Shown: positions 28,273-35,635 of the stretch, in pieces
Numbering within the stretch: position 1 is the first letter of the stretch
Layout: each line of letters opens with the position of its first letter
Made by a program: the position numbers and the translations under genes
Notes under the pieces: generated by a model
What the model was told of the DNA's origin: nothing
The model's database searches: none
The model's input: only the letters and a program-made list of their open reading frames with translations
Source: Pseudomonadota bacterium
Lineage (GTDB): Bacteria > Pseudomonadota > Gammaproteobacteria > Burkholderiales > Burkholderiaceae_F
Assembly: GCA_021838715.1 (NCBI GenBank)
Contig: JAKCCX010000021.1
Coordinates: forward strand, 1 to 35,635
DNA: 35,635 nucleotides
Direction: 5' to 3'

Positions 28273-29115
28273 ATGCCCCCGACCATAAAATCCCCTGCCG
28301 AAATCGAGGCAATGCGCGTCGCCTGCCGCCTGGCGGCGGAAGTCCTCGATTTCATCGCCCCCCACGTCTCCCCCGGCGTGACGACCGAACATCTGGACAA
28401 GCTCTGCCACGACTACATGGTCGACGTGCAGGGCTGCATTCCCGCGCCCCTGCATTACGCCCCCAAGGGCTACGCCCCCTACCCCAAGTCGATCTGCACC
28501 TCGGTCAACCACCAGGTCTGCCACGGCATTCCCGGGCCGCGCGTGCTCAAGAACGGCGACATCGTCAATCTCGACATCACCGTGATCAAGGACGGCTGGC
28601 ATGGCGACACCAGCCGCATGTTCCACGTCGGCGAACCCTCGATCGCGGCGCGGCGGCTATGTGAAGTCACCTATGAATGCATGTGGCGCGGCATTCTCGC
28701 GGTGCGCCCGGGCGGGCACCTGGGCGACATCGGCGCGGCCATCCAGACCCATGCCGAGCGCAACGGCTATTCGGTGGTGCGGGAATTCTGCGGGCACGGC
28801 ATCGGCCGGCGGTTCCACGAGGACCCGCAGGTCCTCCACTACGGCCGACCCGGCACCCTGGACAAGCTCTTTCCGGGCATGACGTTCACGATCGAGCCGA
28901 TGATCAACGCCGGCCGGCGCGAGATCCGGGAACTCGGCGACGGCTGGACCATCGTCACCAAGGACCACAGCCTTTCCGCGCAATGGGAGCATACGGTCCT
29001 TGTCACGGAGACGGGTGTCGAGGTCCTGACCTTGTCGGCCCAGGCGCCCCCGCCCCCGGCGTTTGCCCAGGAGGCGATCGCCGCCCGCTCCCCGGCCGCC
29101 AGCCCCGCGCCATGA
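28273..29115 (+). CDS. map: Methionine aminopeptidase type I
   Basis: This 280-aa enzyme removes N-terminal methionine from new proteins. The five metal ligands are D101, D112, H175, E208 and E239 (in [33 protein letters not shown] and QWEHT). H83 in CHGIP is the substrate-contact histidine. The ATG at 28273 gives the usual start ([15 protein letters not shown]). Compared with E. coli (264 aa) there is an extra proline/alanine-rich tail ([11 protein letters not shown] and beyond, 257-280). The stop overlaps the glnD start as ATGA. Confidence 0.97.
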   Translation: MPPTIKSPAEIEAMRVACRLAAEVLDFIAPHVSPGVTTEHLDKLCHDYMVDVQGCIPAPLHYAPKGYAPYPKSICTSVNHQVCHGIPGPRVLKNGDIVNLDITVIKDGWHGDTSRMFHVGEPSIAARRLCEVTYECMWRGILAVRPGGHLGDIGAAIQTHAERNGYSVVREFCGHGIGRRFHEDPQVLHYGRPGTLDKLFPGMTFTIEPMINAGRREIRELGDGWTIVTKDHSLSAQWEHTVLVTETGVEVLTLSAQAPPPPAFAQEAIAARSPAASPAP

Positions 29116-31682
29116 CCGCAAGCGCCGCCGCGGCGACGAGCGCGCAACTGCGCGAACGCTGGCGGCGCGGGCATGAGGCGGTCCTGGCCGGGCTCGCGCG
29201 CGGCGGCCCGGTTCTGCCGGCGCTCCGCAGCCTGGCGCGCGTGACCGACGGCATCGTCCGCACGGCAGCGGCACACACCGGCGTTTCGCGTTTCGCGGCA
29301 GTGGCGGCGATCGGCGGCTATGGCCGCGGCGAACTCTTCCCATACTCCGACGTCGATCTGCTGATCGTTCCGGCGCAGCCCCCCGCGGAAGCGGAACAGA
29401 ACCGCATCGCCGCGCTTGTGCAGTTGCTCTGGGACACCGGCCTCGCCGTCGGCCACGCCGTGCGGTCCCCCGCGGAGTGCGTCCAGGAGGCCCAGCGCGA
29501 TGTCACCGTCATGACCGCGCTGCTCGAAGGGCGGCAGATCTGCGGACTGAAGCCGGCGTTCGAAGCGGTCCAGGCGGCGCTGCGATCGGCCACCGACGCG
29601 CGCGCCTTCCTGCGCGCCAAACTGCTCGAACAGCGGCAGCGCCATGCCAAGTTCGAAGACACGCCATACGCCCTGGAGCCCAACTGCAAGGAAAGCCCCG
29701 GGGGCCTGCGCGATCTGCAGATGCTGCTCTGGGTCGCCCGCGCCGCCGACCTGGGCTCAACCTGGGAAGAACTGACCCGCAACGGCCTGATCACCGGCGC
29801 CGAATGCGCGGGCATCCGCAACGCCGAACGGCTGCTGAAGCGGGTCCGGGCCCATCTGCATGCGGTTGCGGGGCGGCGCGAGGACCGGCTGGTGTTTGAC
29901 CTGCAGCACGCGCTCGCCGTCCGGCTGGGAATCGCCGGGACTGCGGCGCGCCGCGCCAGCGAAGTGCTCATGCAACGGGTATATCGCGCCGCCAAGACGG
30001 TCACCCAGATCAACACCCTGGTCCTGCTCAGCATCGAGCAGCGGATGAACCCGGGAGCGGATTACCCCCCCCAGATTCTCGATGAAGCGTTCTGCACCCG
30101 CGCCGACCTGCTCGATCTTCGCGACGACGATCGCGTCTTCGAGCGCGACCCGGCGGAGATCCTGCGCGCCTTCCTCGTGCTCGAACGCCACCCCGAATGC
30201 CGGTCGATGACGCCGCGAATGCTGCGCGCGATCTGGAACGCACGGGGCCGCATCGACGGGGCCTTCCGCCGCGCCCCGGCAAACCGCGCGCGCTTCCTCG
30301 CCATCCTGCAGGAACCCCAGGGCGTGCTGCACACCCTGCGCCGGATGAACGACTGGTCGGTCCTTGGGCGTTATCTGCCGCCATTCCGCCGCATCGTCGG
30401 CCAGATGCAGCACGACCTCTTCCACGTCTATACCGTCGACCAGCACATTCTCATGGTCGTGCGCAATCTGCGCCGCTTCGCCAGCAGCGACTATGCCCAT
30501 GAGCACCCCGAGTGCAGCCAGCTCGTCGCGGATTTCGAACGTCCCTGGCTGCTCACCATCGCCGCCCTGTTCCACGACATCGCCAAAGGCCGCGGCGGCG
30601 ACCACAGCACCCTGGGCGCGCGCGAAGCGCGACGCTTCTGCCTCGATCACGGCCTGTCGCAGGAAGACACCGCCCTGGTCGCATTCCTCGTCCAGCACCA
30701 CCTCACCATGTCGCAGGTCGCGCAGAAGCAGGATCTTGCCGACCCTGCGGTGGTCGCGGAATTCGCGCGGGCGGTGGGCACCGATCGGCGCCTGGTCGCG
30801 CTATACCTGCTCACCGTGGCCGACATCCGCGGCACCAGCCCGAAGGTCTGGAACGCCTGGAAAGCCCGCCTGCTGGAAACGCTCTTTCGCCTCACCCGCC
30901 GCAGCCTCGGCGGACAGACGCTCGGCCCGGAAGCCGAACTCGAGGGGCGCAAGCGCGAAGCCCGGCGCATCCTCGGGCTCTACGGCATTTCCGAAGCCGC
31001 ACACGAGCCGCTCTGGCGGGAACTCGACGTCGTCTATTTCCTGCGCAACGCCGCGCCCGACATCGCGTGGCACACCCGCTGCCTCCTCGTCCACGTCCAC
31101 ACCGACCGGACCATCGTCCGCACCCGCCTCGCACCGGCGGGCGAGGGGATCGAGGTACTGCTGTATGCGCGCGACCGCAAGGACCTGTTCCTGCGCGTAT
31201 GCGGCTATTTCGAGAGCCGACGCATCAGCATCCTGGACGCCAAGATCCACACGACCCGACACGGCTATGCGCTCGACACCTTCGTGGTCGTGGACCAGTC
31301 GCAGTCCAGCCATTTCCGCACGCTGCTCGCAAGCGTGGAGCAGGAATTGGCGACCCGGCTCACGGGCAGCGCCGAGCCGCCGCCGAACCCCGGCCGCCTG
31401 TCGCGCCAGTCGCGCCACTTTCCGGTATCGCCGGCGGTGTACCTGGAAGCGGAGGAACGCCCCAACCAGTACCGGCTCTCGCTCGTCGCGACGGACCGCG
31501 TGGGCCTGCTCTACGCCGTCGCGCAAGTGCTTGCCCGCCACCATGCCGACGTGCTGACGGCCAAGATCCTCACCCTGGGCGAGCGCGTCGAGGACGTATT
31601 CCGGATCGAAAGTCCCGCGCTGGAAAACCCCCGCGCGCAACTGCAGCTGGAAGGCGAGCTGCTGGAAGCGCTCGCGCCCTGA
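29112..31682 (+). CDS. glnD: Bifunctional PII uridylyltransferase / uridylyl-removing enzyme
   Basis: This 856-aa nitrogen sensor (E. coli 890) uridylylates PII (GlnB/GlnK) when glutamine is low and reverses this when it is high. The nucleotidyltransferase motif GGYGRGELFPYSDVD is at residues 68-82. A UTase-associated helical part follows (NCKESPGGLRDLQMLLW). The HD domain that removes UMP has FHDIAKGRGGDHS near 487-500. Two ACT domains that bind glutamine are at about 685-735 and 785-845 (YRLSLVATDRVGLLYAVAQ). It is translationally coupled to map, an arrangement common in Beta- and Gammaproteobacteria. glnB is not in the window. Confidence 0.97.
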   Translation: MTASAAAATSAQLRERWRRGHEAVLAGLARGGPVLPALRSLARVTDGIVRTAAAHTGVSRFAAVAAIGGYGRGELFPYSDVDLLIVPAQPPAEAEQNRIAALVQLLWDTGLAVGHAVRSPAECVQEAQRDVTVMTALLEGRQICGLKPAFEAVQAALRSATDARAFLRAKLLEQRQRHAKFEDTPYALEPNCKESPGGLRDLQMLLWVARAADLGSTWEELTRNGLITGAECAGIRNAERLLKRVRAHLHAVAGRREDRLVFDLQHALAVRLGIAGTAARRASEVLMQRVYRAAKTVTQINTLVLLSIEQRMNPGADYPPQILDEAFCTRADLLDLRDDDRVFERDPAEILRAFLVLERHPECRSMTPRMLRAIWNARGRIDGAFRRAPANRARFLAILQEPQGVLHTLRRMNDWSVLGRYLPPFRRIVGQMQHDLFHVYTVDQHILMVVRNLRRFASSDYAHEHPECSQLVADFERPWLLTIAALFHDIAKGRGGDHSTLGAREARRFCLDHGLSQEDTALVAFLVQHHLTMSQVAQKQDLADPAVVAEFARAVGTDRRLVALYLLTVADIRGTSPKVWNAWKARLLETLFRLTRRSLGGQTLGPEAELEGRKREARRILGLYGISEAAHEPLWRELDVVYFLRNAAPDIAWHTRCLLVHVHTDRTIVRTRLAPAGEGIEVLLYARDRKDLFLRVCGYFESRRISILDAKIHTTRHGYALDTFVVVDQSQSSHFRTLLASVEQELATRLTGSAEPPPNPGRLSRQSRHFPVSPAVYLEAEERPNQYRLSLVATDRVGLLYAVAQVLARHHADVLTAKILTLGERVEDVFRIESPALENPRAQLQLEGELLEALAP

Positions 31683-31808
31683 GAACCCCGAGGCATCGGC
31701 GCCGGCTGCGCGCCGTTCCGCAACCCGACAGGGTGGCGACGCCGTCGCGCCGACCGAGCCTGCATCCCGCCAAGCCCGGCCGGCGCAGCGGCACATTCCG
31801 GAACCCGC

Positions 31809-32018
31809 CTACCGCAGACCGAGCAACGGGAAGATGTAGTACCAGGTCACAAGACCCGCCACGACGTTGAACGCCACCGCGGCGATCACCATGTCCCGCC
31901 AGAACCGGAACCAGTCGATCTTTCCCGCGACGACCCTTCCACCGGCCCGACCACCCGCGGTCGCTCCCGCCCCCGGCCGCGCGCGCCCGGCGGCCGCGCC
32001 TTCCATCATGTGCTCCAT
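31809..32018 (-). CDS. 69-aa single-pass membrane protein, unknown
   Basis: ATG 32018 has an excellent SD (GGAGGAG, about 7 bp upstream) and opens a 69-codon frame. The N-terminal half is glycine/alanine/arginine-rich and probably disordered (MEHMMEGAAAGRARPGAGAT onward). An amphipathic piece (KIDWFRFWRDM) then leads into a membrane helix at about 45-66 (VIAAVAFNVVAGLVTWYYIF) and PLLGLR. An ATG at 32042 directly abuts the preceding stop and is an alternative start. It lies 24 bp after the 36-aa gene. The shape resembles small accessory subunits of membrane complexes, but no family was recognised. Confidence 0.7.
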   Translation of the reverse strand: MEHMMEGAAAGRARPGAGATAGGRAGGRVVAGKIDWFRFWRDMVIAAVAFNVVAGLVTWYYIFPLLGLR

Positions 32019-32042
32019 GTTTTTCTCCTCCGCCCTCTCCAT

Positions 32043-32153
32043 TCACTTTTCCAGCCGTTCGATCCAGCGGTCGATCACGCCGATCCGCTGCAGCACGAAA
32101 AACAACACGATTCCGATCACGAACCCGATGCTCAATGCGTGGGCAATCGCCAT
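32043..32153 (-). CDS. 36-aa membrane protein, unknown
   Basis: The frame ATG 32153 to TGA 32045-32043 encodes 36 residues. A hydrophobic helix (about 4-21, AHALSIGFVIGIVLFFVLQ) is followed by an amphipathic C-terminus (RIGVIDRWIERLEK). The SD AAGGAG at ideal spacing and a tightly following second small gene argue for a real gene despite the size. It is the first gene of a minus-strand unit that starts in the AT-rich region shared with the divergent membrane protein-mocR operon. Function unknown. Confidence 0.7.
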   Translation of the reverse strand: MAIAHALSIGFVIGIVLFFVLQRIGVIDRWIERLEK

Positions 32154-32201
32154 TTCCGTCTCCTTTCCGCTTTCCTGCCGATGAACACCCAAGAAAAACA
32201 T

Positions 32202-32250
32202 AATGCATACAATTCTTGATCATTGTTGCATTATTGTATTGCATACATTA
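32202..32250. promoter_or_regulatory. AT-rich divergent promoter with repeated TGCAT sites, candidate MocR operator
   Basis: The 189-bp gap 32154-32342 contains an island far more AT-rich than its surroundings. TGCATACA occurs at 32204-32211 and again at 32240-32247, 36 bp apart. A third related site, TGCATTAT, is at 32227. The last two lie in a 13-bp tandem (TTGCATTATTGTA at 32226, TTGCATACATTAC at 32239). Plausible -10 boxes exist on both strands (for example TACAAT on the minus strand). GntR/MocR regulators often bind direct repeats between divergent genes, and the mocR gene is next door. Confidence 0.5.
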
Positions 32251-32342
32251 CCATCACAAAAACCAAAACGGAAGCGATTCGTTTCCGAAAACCCGATCAA
32301 AAACCGGAACTCCCGTCGACGCCACGGGAAAAGGAGTGCTTC

Positions 32343-32846
32343 ATGACTACGGAACAAATGCCGGAACAGACACTGCCCCCGGTCGCCCGGCCGGACTGGG
32401 CTTCGCAACATCGGCTCGCGGCGGGCGTCGCCGCGGTTCTCGCGGGCATGGCGGTGGGAGCGCTGGGAGACTGGATCTCGGGCGTACGCCTCGAAATCTT
32501 TCAGGGCATGTCGACGTTCACCCCGGCGTGGATGGGGGACGTGTTCGTCGTGAACTTCCTCGTCGGCCTGATGGTCGCCGCGATCTTCGGGCGCCACGCC
32601 AAATGGCTGGCGATCGTGCCGCCCCTGCTCCTGCGGTCGATCAGCTACCTGTACCTGTATTTCACGATGCCGCACCCCGACTTCTTCCTGAACCTGCACT
32701 TGTTCTACTGGGGGCCGACGCTGATCCTCGCGGTCGAGTGCGCAAACCTCGGCGCGATCCTCGGCGAAGTCCGGAAAGGGGTCTACCGCCGCAAGCCCTA
32801 CAATCCCGCCGACCTGTCGCCTCGACCGGACGCACCCCATTCATGA
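32343..32846 (+). CDS. Four-helix integral membrane protein, unknown
   Basis: This 167-aa protein has four likely membrane helices at about 26-46, 65-84, 87-105 and 114-135, flanked by a polar N-terminus (MTTEQMPEQTLPPVARPDW) and a basic C-terminus (GEVRKGVYRRKPYNPADLS). The third and fourth helices are aromatic-rich (SISYLYLYF, LHLFYWGPTLIL). AAAAGGAG precedes ATG 32343. The stop overlaps the mocR start as ATGA, so the two are translationally coupled. I do not recognise the family; a small transporter, a channel or a complex subunit are all possible. Confidence 0.78.
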   Translation: MTTEQMPEQTLPPVARPDWASQHRLAAGVAAVLAGMAVGALGDWISGVRLEIFQGMSTFTPAWMGDVFVVNFLVGLMVAAIFGRHAKWLAIVPPLLLRSISYLYLYFTMPHPDFFLNLHLFYWGPTLILAVECANLGAILGEVRKGVYRRKPYNPADLSPRPDAPHS

Positions 32847-34234
32847 CCGACGCCGCCCCCCACTGGCTGCCCGCCCGACTTTCGACCGACAAGCCGGCAT
32901 ACCTGGCGATTGCCGACGCGATCGCCGACGACATCCGTCAAGGCCGACTCCGTCCCGAGGATCGTCTGCCGCCACAGCGGCAACTGGCCGAGGCGATCGG
33001 CCTCAACTTCTCGACGGTCAGCCGCGCATACACGGAGGCGCAACGACGCGGACTGATCGAATCCCGGGTCGGCCACGGCAGTTTCATTCGCGCCGATGCC
33101 AGTCCGCGCACCCCGGCCGTCCGCGGCAGCGCAACCATCGACATGTCGATGAACCTGCCGCCGGAGCCGGACGATCCGGTTTTGCTGGCAAAGATGGGAG
33201 CAGCGTTCGAGCGGATCGCAACCGACGTCCGTCCGCTGCTGCGCTACCAGCCGTTCGGCGGCCACGATTACGACCGCGACGCGGCGGCGCAATGGCTGGC
33301 TCGGCGCGGGATCCGGGCGCCGCTCGAACGAATCCTGATCTGCGCCGGCACCCATAGCGCACTCGACGCGTTGTTCGCAATGCTTGCCCCGGGGACCGAT
33401 GGCATCCTCTGCGACCCCCTGACCTACACCGGTGTGCGCGCAATCGCGGCGGTCCGCGGCATCACGCTCATCCCGCTGACAGCCGACGCCGACGGCATCA
33501 CCCCGGAATCGCTGGACCGCGCCTGCCGGGCGCATCGCCCGACGGCGCTCTACTGCAACCCGACGCTGCAGAATCCGACCACGGTCACGCAGCCGGCGGC
33601 CCGCCGGCGCGCCATCGTCGAAGTGGCGGAGCGCCATCAGCTCCCGATCATCGAGGACGACATCTACGGCATGCTGCCGCCGGAGCCGCCGCCGTCCTAC
33701 GCCGAACTGGCACCCGATCGCACCTATTCGATCTCCGGTCTCTCGAAAACGCTGGGGGCGGGCTTGCGCCTGGCCTACCTCGTCCTGCCCGACGAGCGGG
33801 CCGCCACCCGGGCGACGGCCGTGCTGCGGGCAACGACGGTCATGGCCTCGCCGATCACCACCGCCATCGCGACGGACTGGATCCAGAGCGGCGTCGCATC
33901 CGAACTGGTCGCGTTTCTCCGCACGGAATCGCAGGCGCGCCAGGAAATCGCCGCCTCCGCCCTCGCCGGGGCCGACGTGCTCGCGGCGCCGCACGGGTTT
34001 CACCTCTGGCTCACCCTCCCCCCCGGCTTCAGCCGCGTCAACTTCGCCTCGAACCTGCGCAACAGCGGGATCGGCATCGCGACCAGCGACGCATTCTGCA
34101 TCGGCGCGCCCCCCCCGGAAGCGGTGCGCCTCTGCATCGGCGGCACCGCCAGCCGCGACCAGATCCGGCACGCGTTTGAAATCGTCGCCGCGACCCTCTC
34201 GCAAGCGGCGTCGATGGTTTCGACGATCGTCTAG
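32843..34234 (+). CDS. MocR-type transcriptional regulator (GntR HTH fused to aminotransferase-like domain)
   Basis: This 463-aa protein has a GntR winged helix at about 16-83 (AIADDIRQGRLRPEDRLPPQ, then LNFSTVSRAYTEAQRRGLIE). A fold-type I aminotransferase domain follows. The PLP-binding lysine is K302 in SISGLSKTLGAGLRLAYL. The pyridine-contacting aspartate is in IIEDDIYG (272-273), and the substrate-carboxylate asparagine is in YCNPTLQNPT. MocR proteins use PLP adducts as signals and usually control a neighbouring operon. Here the coupled membrane gene and the divergent small-protein genes are the obvious targets. Effector unknown. Confidence 0.93.
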   Translation: MTDAAPHWLPARLSTDKPAYLAIADAIADDIRQGRLRPEDRLPPQRQLAEAIGLNFSTVSRAYTEAQRRGLIESRVGHGSFIRADASPRTPAVRGSATIDMSMNLPPEPDDPVLLAKMGAAFERIATDVRPLLRYQPFGGHDYDRDAAAQWLARRGIRAPLERILICAGTHSALDALFAMLAPGTDGILCDPLTYTGVRAIAAVRGITLIPLTADADGITPESLDRACRAHRPTALYCNPTLQNPTTVTQPAARRRAIVEVAERHQLPIIEDDIYGMLPPEPPPSYAELAPDRTYSISGLSKTLGAGLRLAYLVLPDERAATRATAVLRATTVMASPITTAIATDWIQSGVASELVAFLRTESQARQEIAASALAGADVLAAPHGFHLWLTLPPGFSRVNFASNLRNSGIGIATSDAFCIGAPPPEAVRLCIGGTASRDQIRHAFEIVAATLSQAASMVSTIV

Positions 34235-34246
34235 AGGAATCGCGCG

Positions 34247-34279
34247 GCAGGCGGATTTCGTGCGGGCACGATGTCCTGC
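34247..34279. repeat. Dispersed stem-loop repeat, copy 1
   Basis: Outer stem GCAGG (34247-34251)/CCTGC (34275-34279) and inner stem TCGTG (58-62)/CACGA (67-71) form a two-tier hairpin 12 bp after the mocR stop. The core GGATTTCGTG-n-GGGCACGATG-n-CCTGC recurs at 35454-35483. It may double as a transcript end for mocR. Confidence 0.7.
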
Positions 34280-34406
34280 AAGCCCATACTCAATCCATTG
34301 AGGCAGCTCCGAGAAAGGTCGAGTAAGATCGCTTCCCGGAGTTACCCTCTGCCCTGTTCAACAGAGCGCGGGATATCGCCCGGCGAGGCGTTCTCGCGGA
34401 CAATGA

Positions 34407-34436
34407 TTTCTCATCAATCTTTCAAGGAACGAGAAA
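34407..34436 (+). promoter_or_regulatory. Cold-shock gene leader and start-site hairpin
   Basis: The 202-bp gap 34235-34436 has the repeat above, a weak promoter-like TTGAGG (34296) with GAGTAA downstream, and small hairpins (CTCTG/CAGAG and GCGAG/CTCGC near 34346-34397). Next to the start, TTTCTC (34407-34412) can pair with GAGAAA (34431-34436), bringing the SD AAGGA into the loop directly before the ATG. Long structured leaders are normal for cold-induced csp genes. The structure was read by eye. Confidence 0.4.
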
Positions 34437-34640
34437 ATGGCTACTGGTACTGTCAAGTGGTTCAACGACGCGAAGGGGTTCGGATTCATTACGCCGGACG
34501 ATGGCGGCAAGGACCTGTTTGCGCACTTCTCTGAGATCAAAGGCGGCGGCTTCAAGTCGCTGAGCGAGGGGCAGCGCGTGAAGTTCGTCGTAAAGGAAGG
34601 CGCAAAGGGCCCGCAAGCGGCCGAAATCGAGCCCGCCTGA
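34437..34640 (+). CDS. CspA-family cold-shock protein
   Basis: This 67-aa single-domain OB-fold RNA/DNA chaperone has RNP1 KGFGFI (13-18) and RNP2 DLFAHF (26-31; more often DVFVHF). The start [13 protein letters not shown] is canonical. CspA-type proteins melt mRNA structure in the cold or act as general RNA chaperones. The gene is monocistronic with a structured leader and a terminator about 125 bp past the stop. Whether it is cold-induced cannot be told from sequence. Confidence 0.97.
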   Translation: MATGTVKWFNDAKGFGFITPDDGGKDLFAHFSEIKGGGFKSLSEGQRVKFVVKEGAKGPQAAEIEPA

Positions 34641-34763
34641 TCTTTCGTCGACGCTCCCGGTGGGAAAAGTAAACCCGCCTCCGATCGGCGCGATGCACAC
34701 GGGCACCCGTACACGCAATCTCGAGGCGCGGCGGTCTCGCCGAACGGTTGCGGTCTTGCAAGA

Positions 34764-34790
34764 GTCGCCTCGGGCGGCCCTTTTCGTTTC
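34764..34790 (+). terminator. Rho-independent terminator of the cold-shock gene
   Basis: GTCGCC (34764-34769) pairs with GGCGGC (34773-34778), with one G-U pair and a TCG loop, followed by CCTTTTCGTTT. It is separated from the cold-shock stop by about 123 bp of 3' UTR in which no gene was seen. Confidence 0.7.
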
Positions 34791-34852
34791 CGTGCCTACT
34801 GCCATCGTCACGGCATCGACCCCGAACCGGAAGAGATGACGCGACGTTGACG

Positions 34853-35380
34853 ATGACCGAAGCCGCCGCAGCGTCCTCCAAGGGAGGCCCTTCGATCTGG
34901 GTCGATGCCGATGCCTGCCCCGGATTGCTGCGCGATGTGCTGTTTCGTGCCGCCGAGCGAACCCGGACCCCCCTGACGATGGTGGCCAACAAGGCACTGC
35001 GCACGCCTGCCTCGCAGTTCATCCGCGCCTTCCAGGTGGCGCGCGGCTTCGACGCGGCCGACGATGAGATCGTCGCCGCGCTCGCCCCAGGCGACCTGGT
35101 CGTCACCAACGACATTCCGCTGGCCGCGCAGGCAATCGCGCGCGGAGCCAGGGTGCTCGACATGCGCGGCTCCTGGGTCGACGACAACACGATCGGGGAC
35201 CGGCTCGCCACGCGCGACCTGCTGGCGGAACTGCGCGATCTGGGCCAGGCGCGGGGCGGCCCCGCGCCGCTGTCGCAAGCGGACCGCCAGGCTTTTGCCA
35301 ACCGGCTCGACCAGTTTCTGACGGCGGCGCGCCGCGGAACCCGGGCGTACGAAGGAAGAGCGGTGGACAAGGCATTCTGA
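34853..35380 (+). CDS. yaiI: YaiI/YqxD family protein (DUF188)
   Basis: This 175-aa protein resembles the DUF188 family (about 150 aa): IWVDADACPGLLRDVLFRAA, LVVTNDIPLAAQAIARGARV, LDMRGSWVDDNTIGDRLA, and GGPAPLSQADRQAFANRLD. The VDADACP motif and conserved aspartates suggest a PIN-like nuclease fold, but no activity is established to my knowledge. ATG 34853 is chosen because the family homology begins at residue 15; the in-frame start at 34748 would overlap the cold-shock terminator. The SD is weak. Confidence 0.92.
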   Translation: MTEAAAASSKGGPSIWVDADACPGLLRDVLFRAAERTRTPLTMVANKALRTPASQFIRAFQVARGFDAADDEIVAALAPGDLVVTNDIPLAAQAIARGARVLDMRGSWVDDNTIGDRLATRDLLAELRDLGQARGGPAPLSQADRQAFANRLDQFLTAARRGTRAYEGRAVDKAF

Positions 35381-35453
35381 ATCCGGTGTGCGGAATTCCG
35401 GTCCTGCGGCGCAAAGCCAGTAGCCTGCCAGACCTACCAGGGCGTGCGCGGTA

Positions 35454-35483
35454 GCAGGATTTCGTGAGGGCACGATGCCCTGC
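35454..35483. repeat. Dispersed stem-loop repeat, copy 2
   Basis: Outer stem GCAGG (35454-35458)/CCTGC (35479-35483) and inner stem TCGTG (62-66)/CACGA (71-75) match copy 1 at 34247-34279. The copies are in the same orientation about 1.2 kb apart and flank the cold-shock and yaiI genes. The 255 bp from 35381 to the window end hold no gene. Confidence 0.7.
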
Positions 35484-35537
35484 TGGCCCCCCTCTCCCGC
35501 GCAGCCCCCTAGGAGTCTGCGCGGCAGAAGGGGTACC

Positions 35538-35575
35538 CCCTCTCCCGCACGCGGGAGAGGGCGGGGGTGAGGGTG
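35538..35575. repeat. REP-like palindrome with GGGGGTGAGGGTG tail
   Basis: CCCTCTCCCGC (35538-35548) pairs with GCGGGAGAGGG (35551-35561), followed by CGGGGGTGAGGGTGATT. A half copy of the stem (CCCTCTCCCGC) also occurs at 35490-35500. Such CCCTCTCCC-type palindromes are common intergenic repeats in proteobacteria. Confidence 0.75.
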
Positions 35576-35635
35576 ATTGAGGTGGGACGGTAGACGCGCA
35601 AAGGGGTATCGGCGTTAATAGGGGATGCCCAGCTA

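Noticed and set aside
34271-34534. 87-aa plus-strand frame overlapping the cold-shock gene
   Set aside because: It runs through the leader and is out of frame with the canonical cold-shock protein at 34437.
35538-35561. CRISPR-type repeat
   Set aside because: Only one palindrome and one half copy, with no regular spacers.

Overview
The window is chromosomal DNA from a GC-rich Gram-negative bacterium, very probably a betaproteobacterium and most likely of the order Burkholderiales. The evidence is the long rpsB-tsf-pyrH-frr-uppS-cdsA-dxr-rseP-bamA-skp-lpxD-fabZ-lpxA-lpxB-rnhB block, the map-glnD pair divergent from rpsB, and a DUF2863 protein, a family I know only from this class. No rRNA or tRNA gene, CRISPR array or intact mobile element was seen.

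Layout. 1-126 is the 3' end of an IS630-type transposase, followed by a 14-bp tandem repeat and a small heat-shock protein gene. 974-6635 holds two multidomain cyclic-di-GMP proteins (CHASE-PAS-GGDEF-EAL and EAL-CBS-GGDEF) flanking an undecaprenyl-diphosphate phosphatase (uppP); the first has a structured leader. 6616-7856 (minus) is copper resistance copCD, divergent from bioB. 8877-9259 looks like a self-contained unit: a highly structurable leader, a 48-aa membrane protein and a 12-bp terminator hairpin. An MFS carrier (minus) faces a DUF2863 gene plus a SEC-C zinc protein. 12764-28086 (minus) is a 16-gene translation / isoprenoid-phospholipid / outer-membrane biogenesis cluster with very short gaps or overlaps. 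28273-31682 is map-glnD.

31809-34234 is an accessory module I cannot name. Two very small membrane proteins (36 and 69 aa) diverge across an AT-rich, repeat-containing region from a four-helix membrane protein that is translationally coupled to a MocR-type (GntR-aminotransferase) regulator. The window ends with a cold-shock gene and a yaiI/DUF188 gene, bracketed by two copies of an imperfect stem-loop repeat and followed by a REP-like palindrome.

How the genes fit together. The large minus-strand cluster supplies ribosomal protein S2, EF-Ts, ribosome recycling factor and UMP kinase, then the MEP-pathway enzyme Dxr, the C55 lipid-carrier synthase UppS, CDP-diacylglycerol synthase, and lipid A and outer-membrane protein assembly factors. 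UppP at the other end of the window recycles the same C55 carrier. The best candidates for undescribed biology are the leader RNA of the 48-aa protein gene (8956-9062), the MocR/small-membrane-protein module (31809-34234), and the structured leader of the first c-di-GMP gene (974-1038). All RNA structures were read by eye and not computed.
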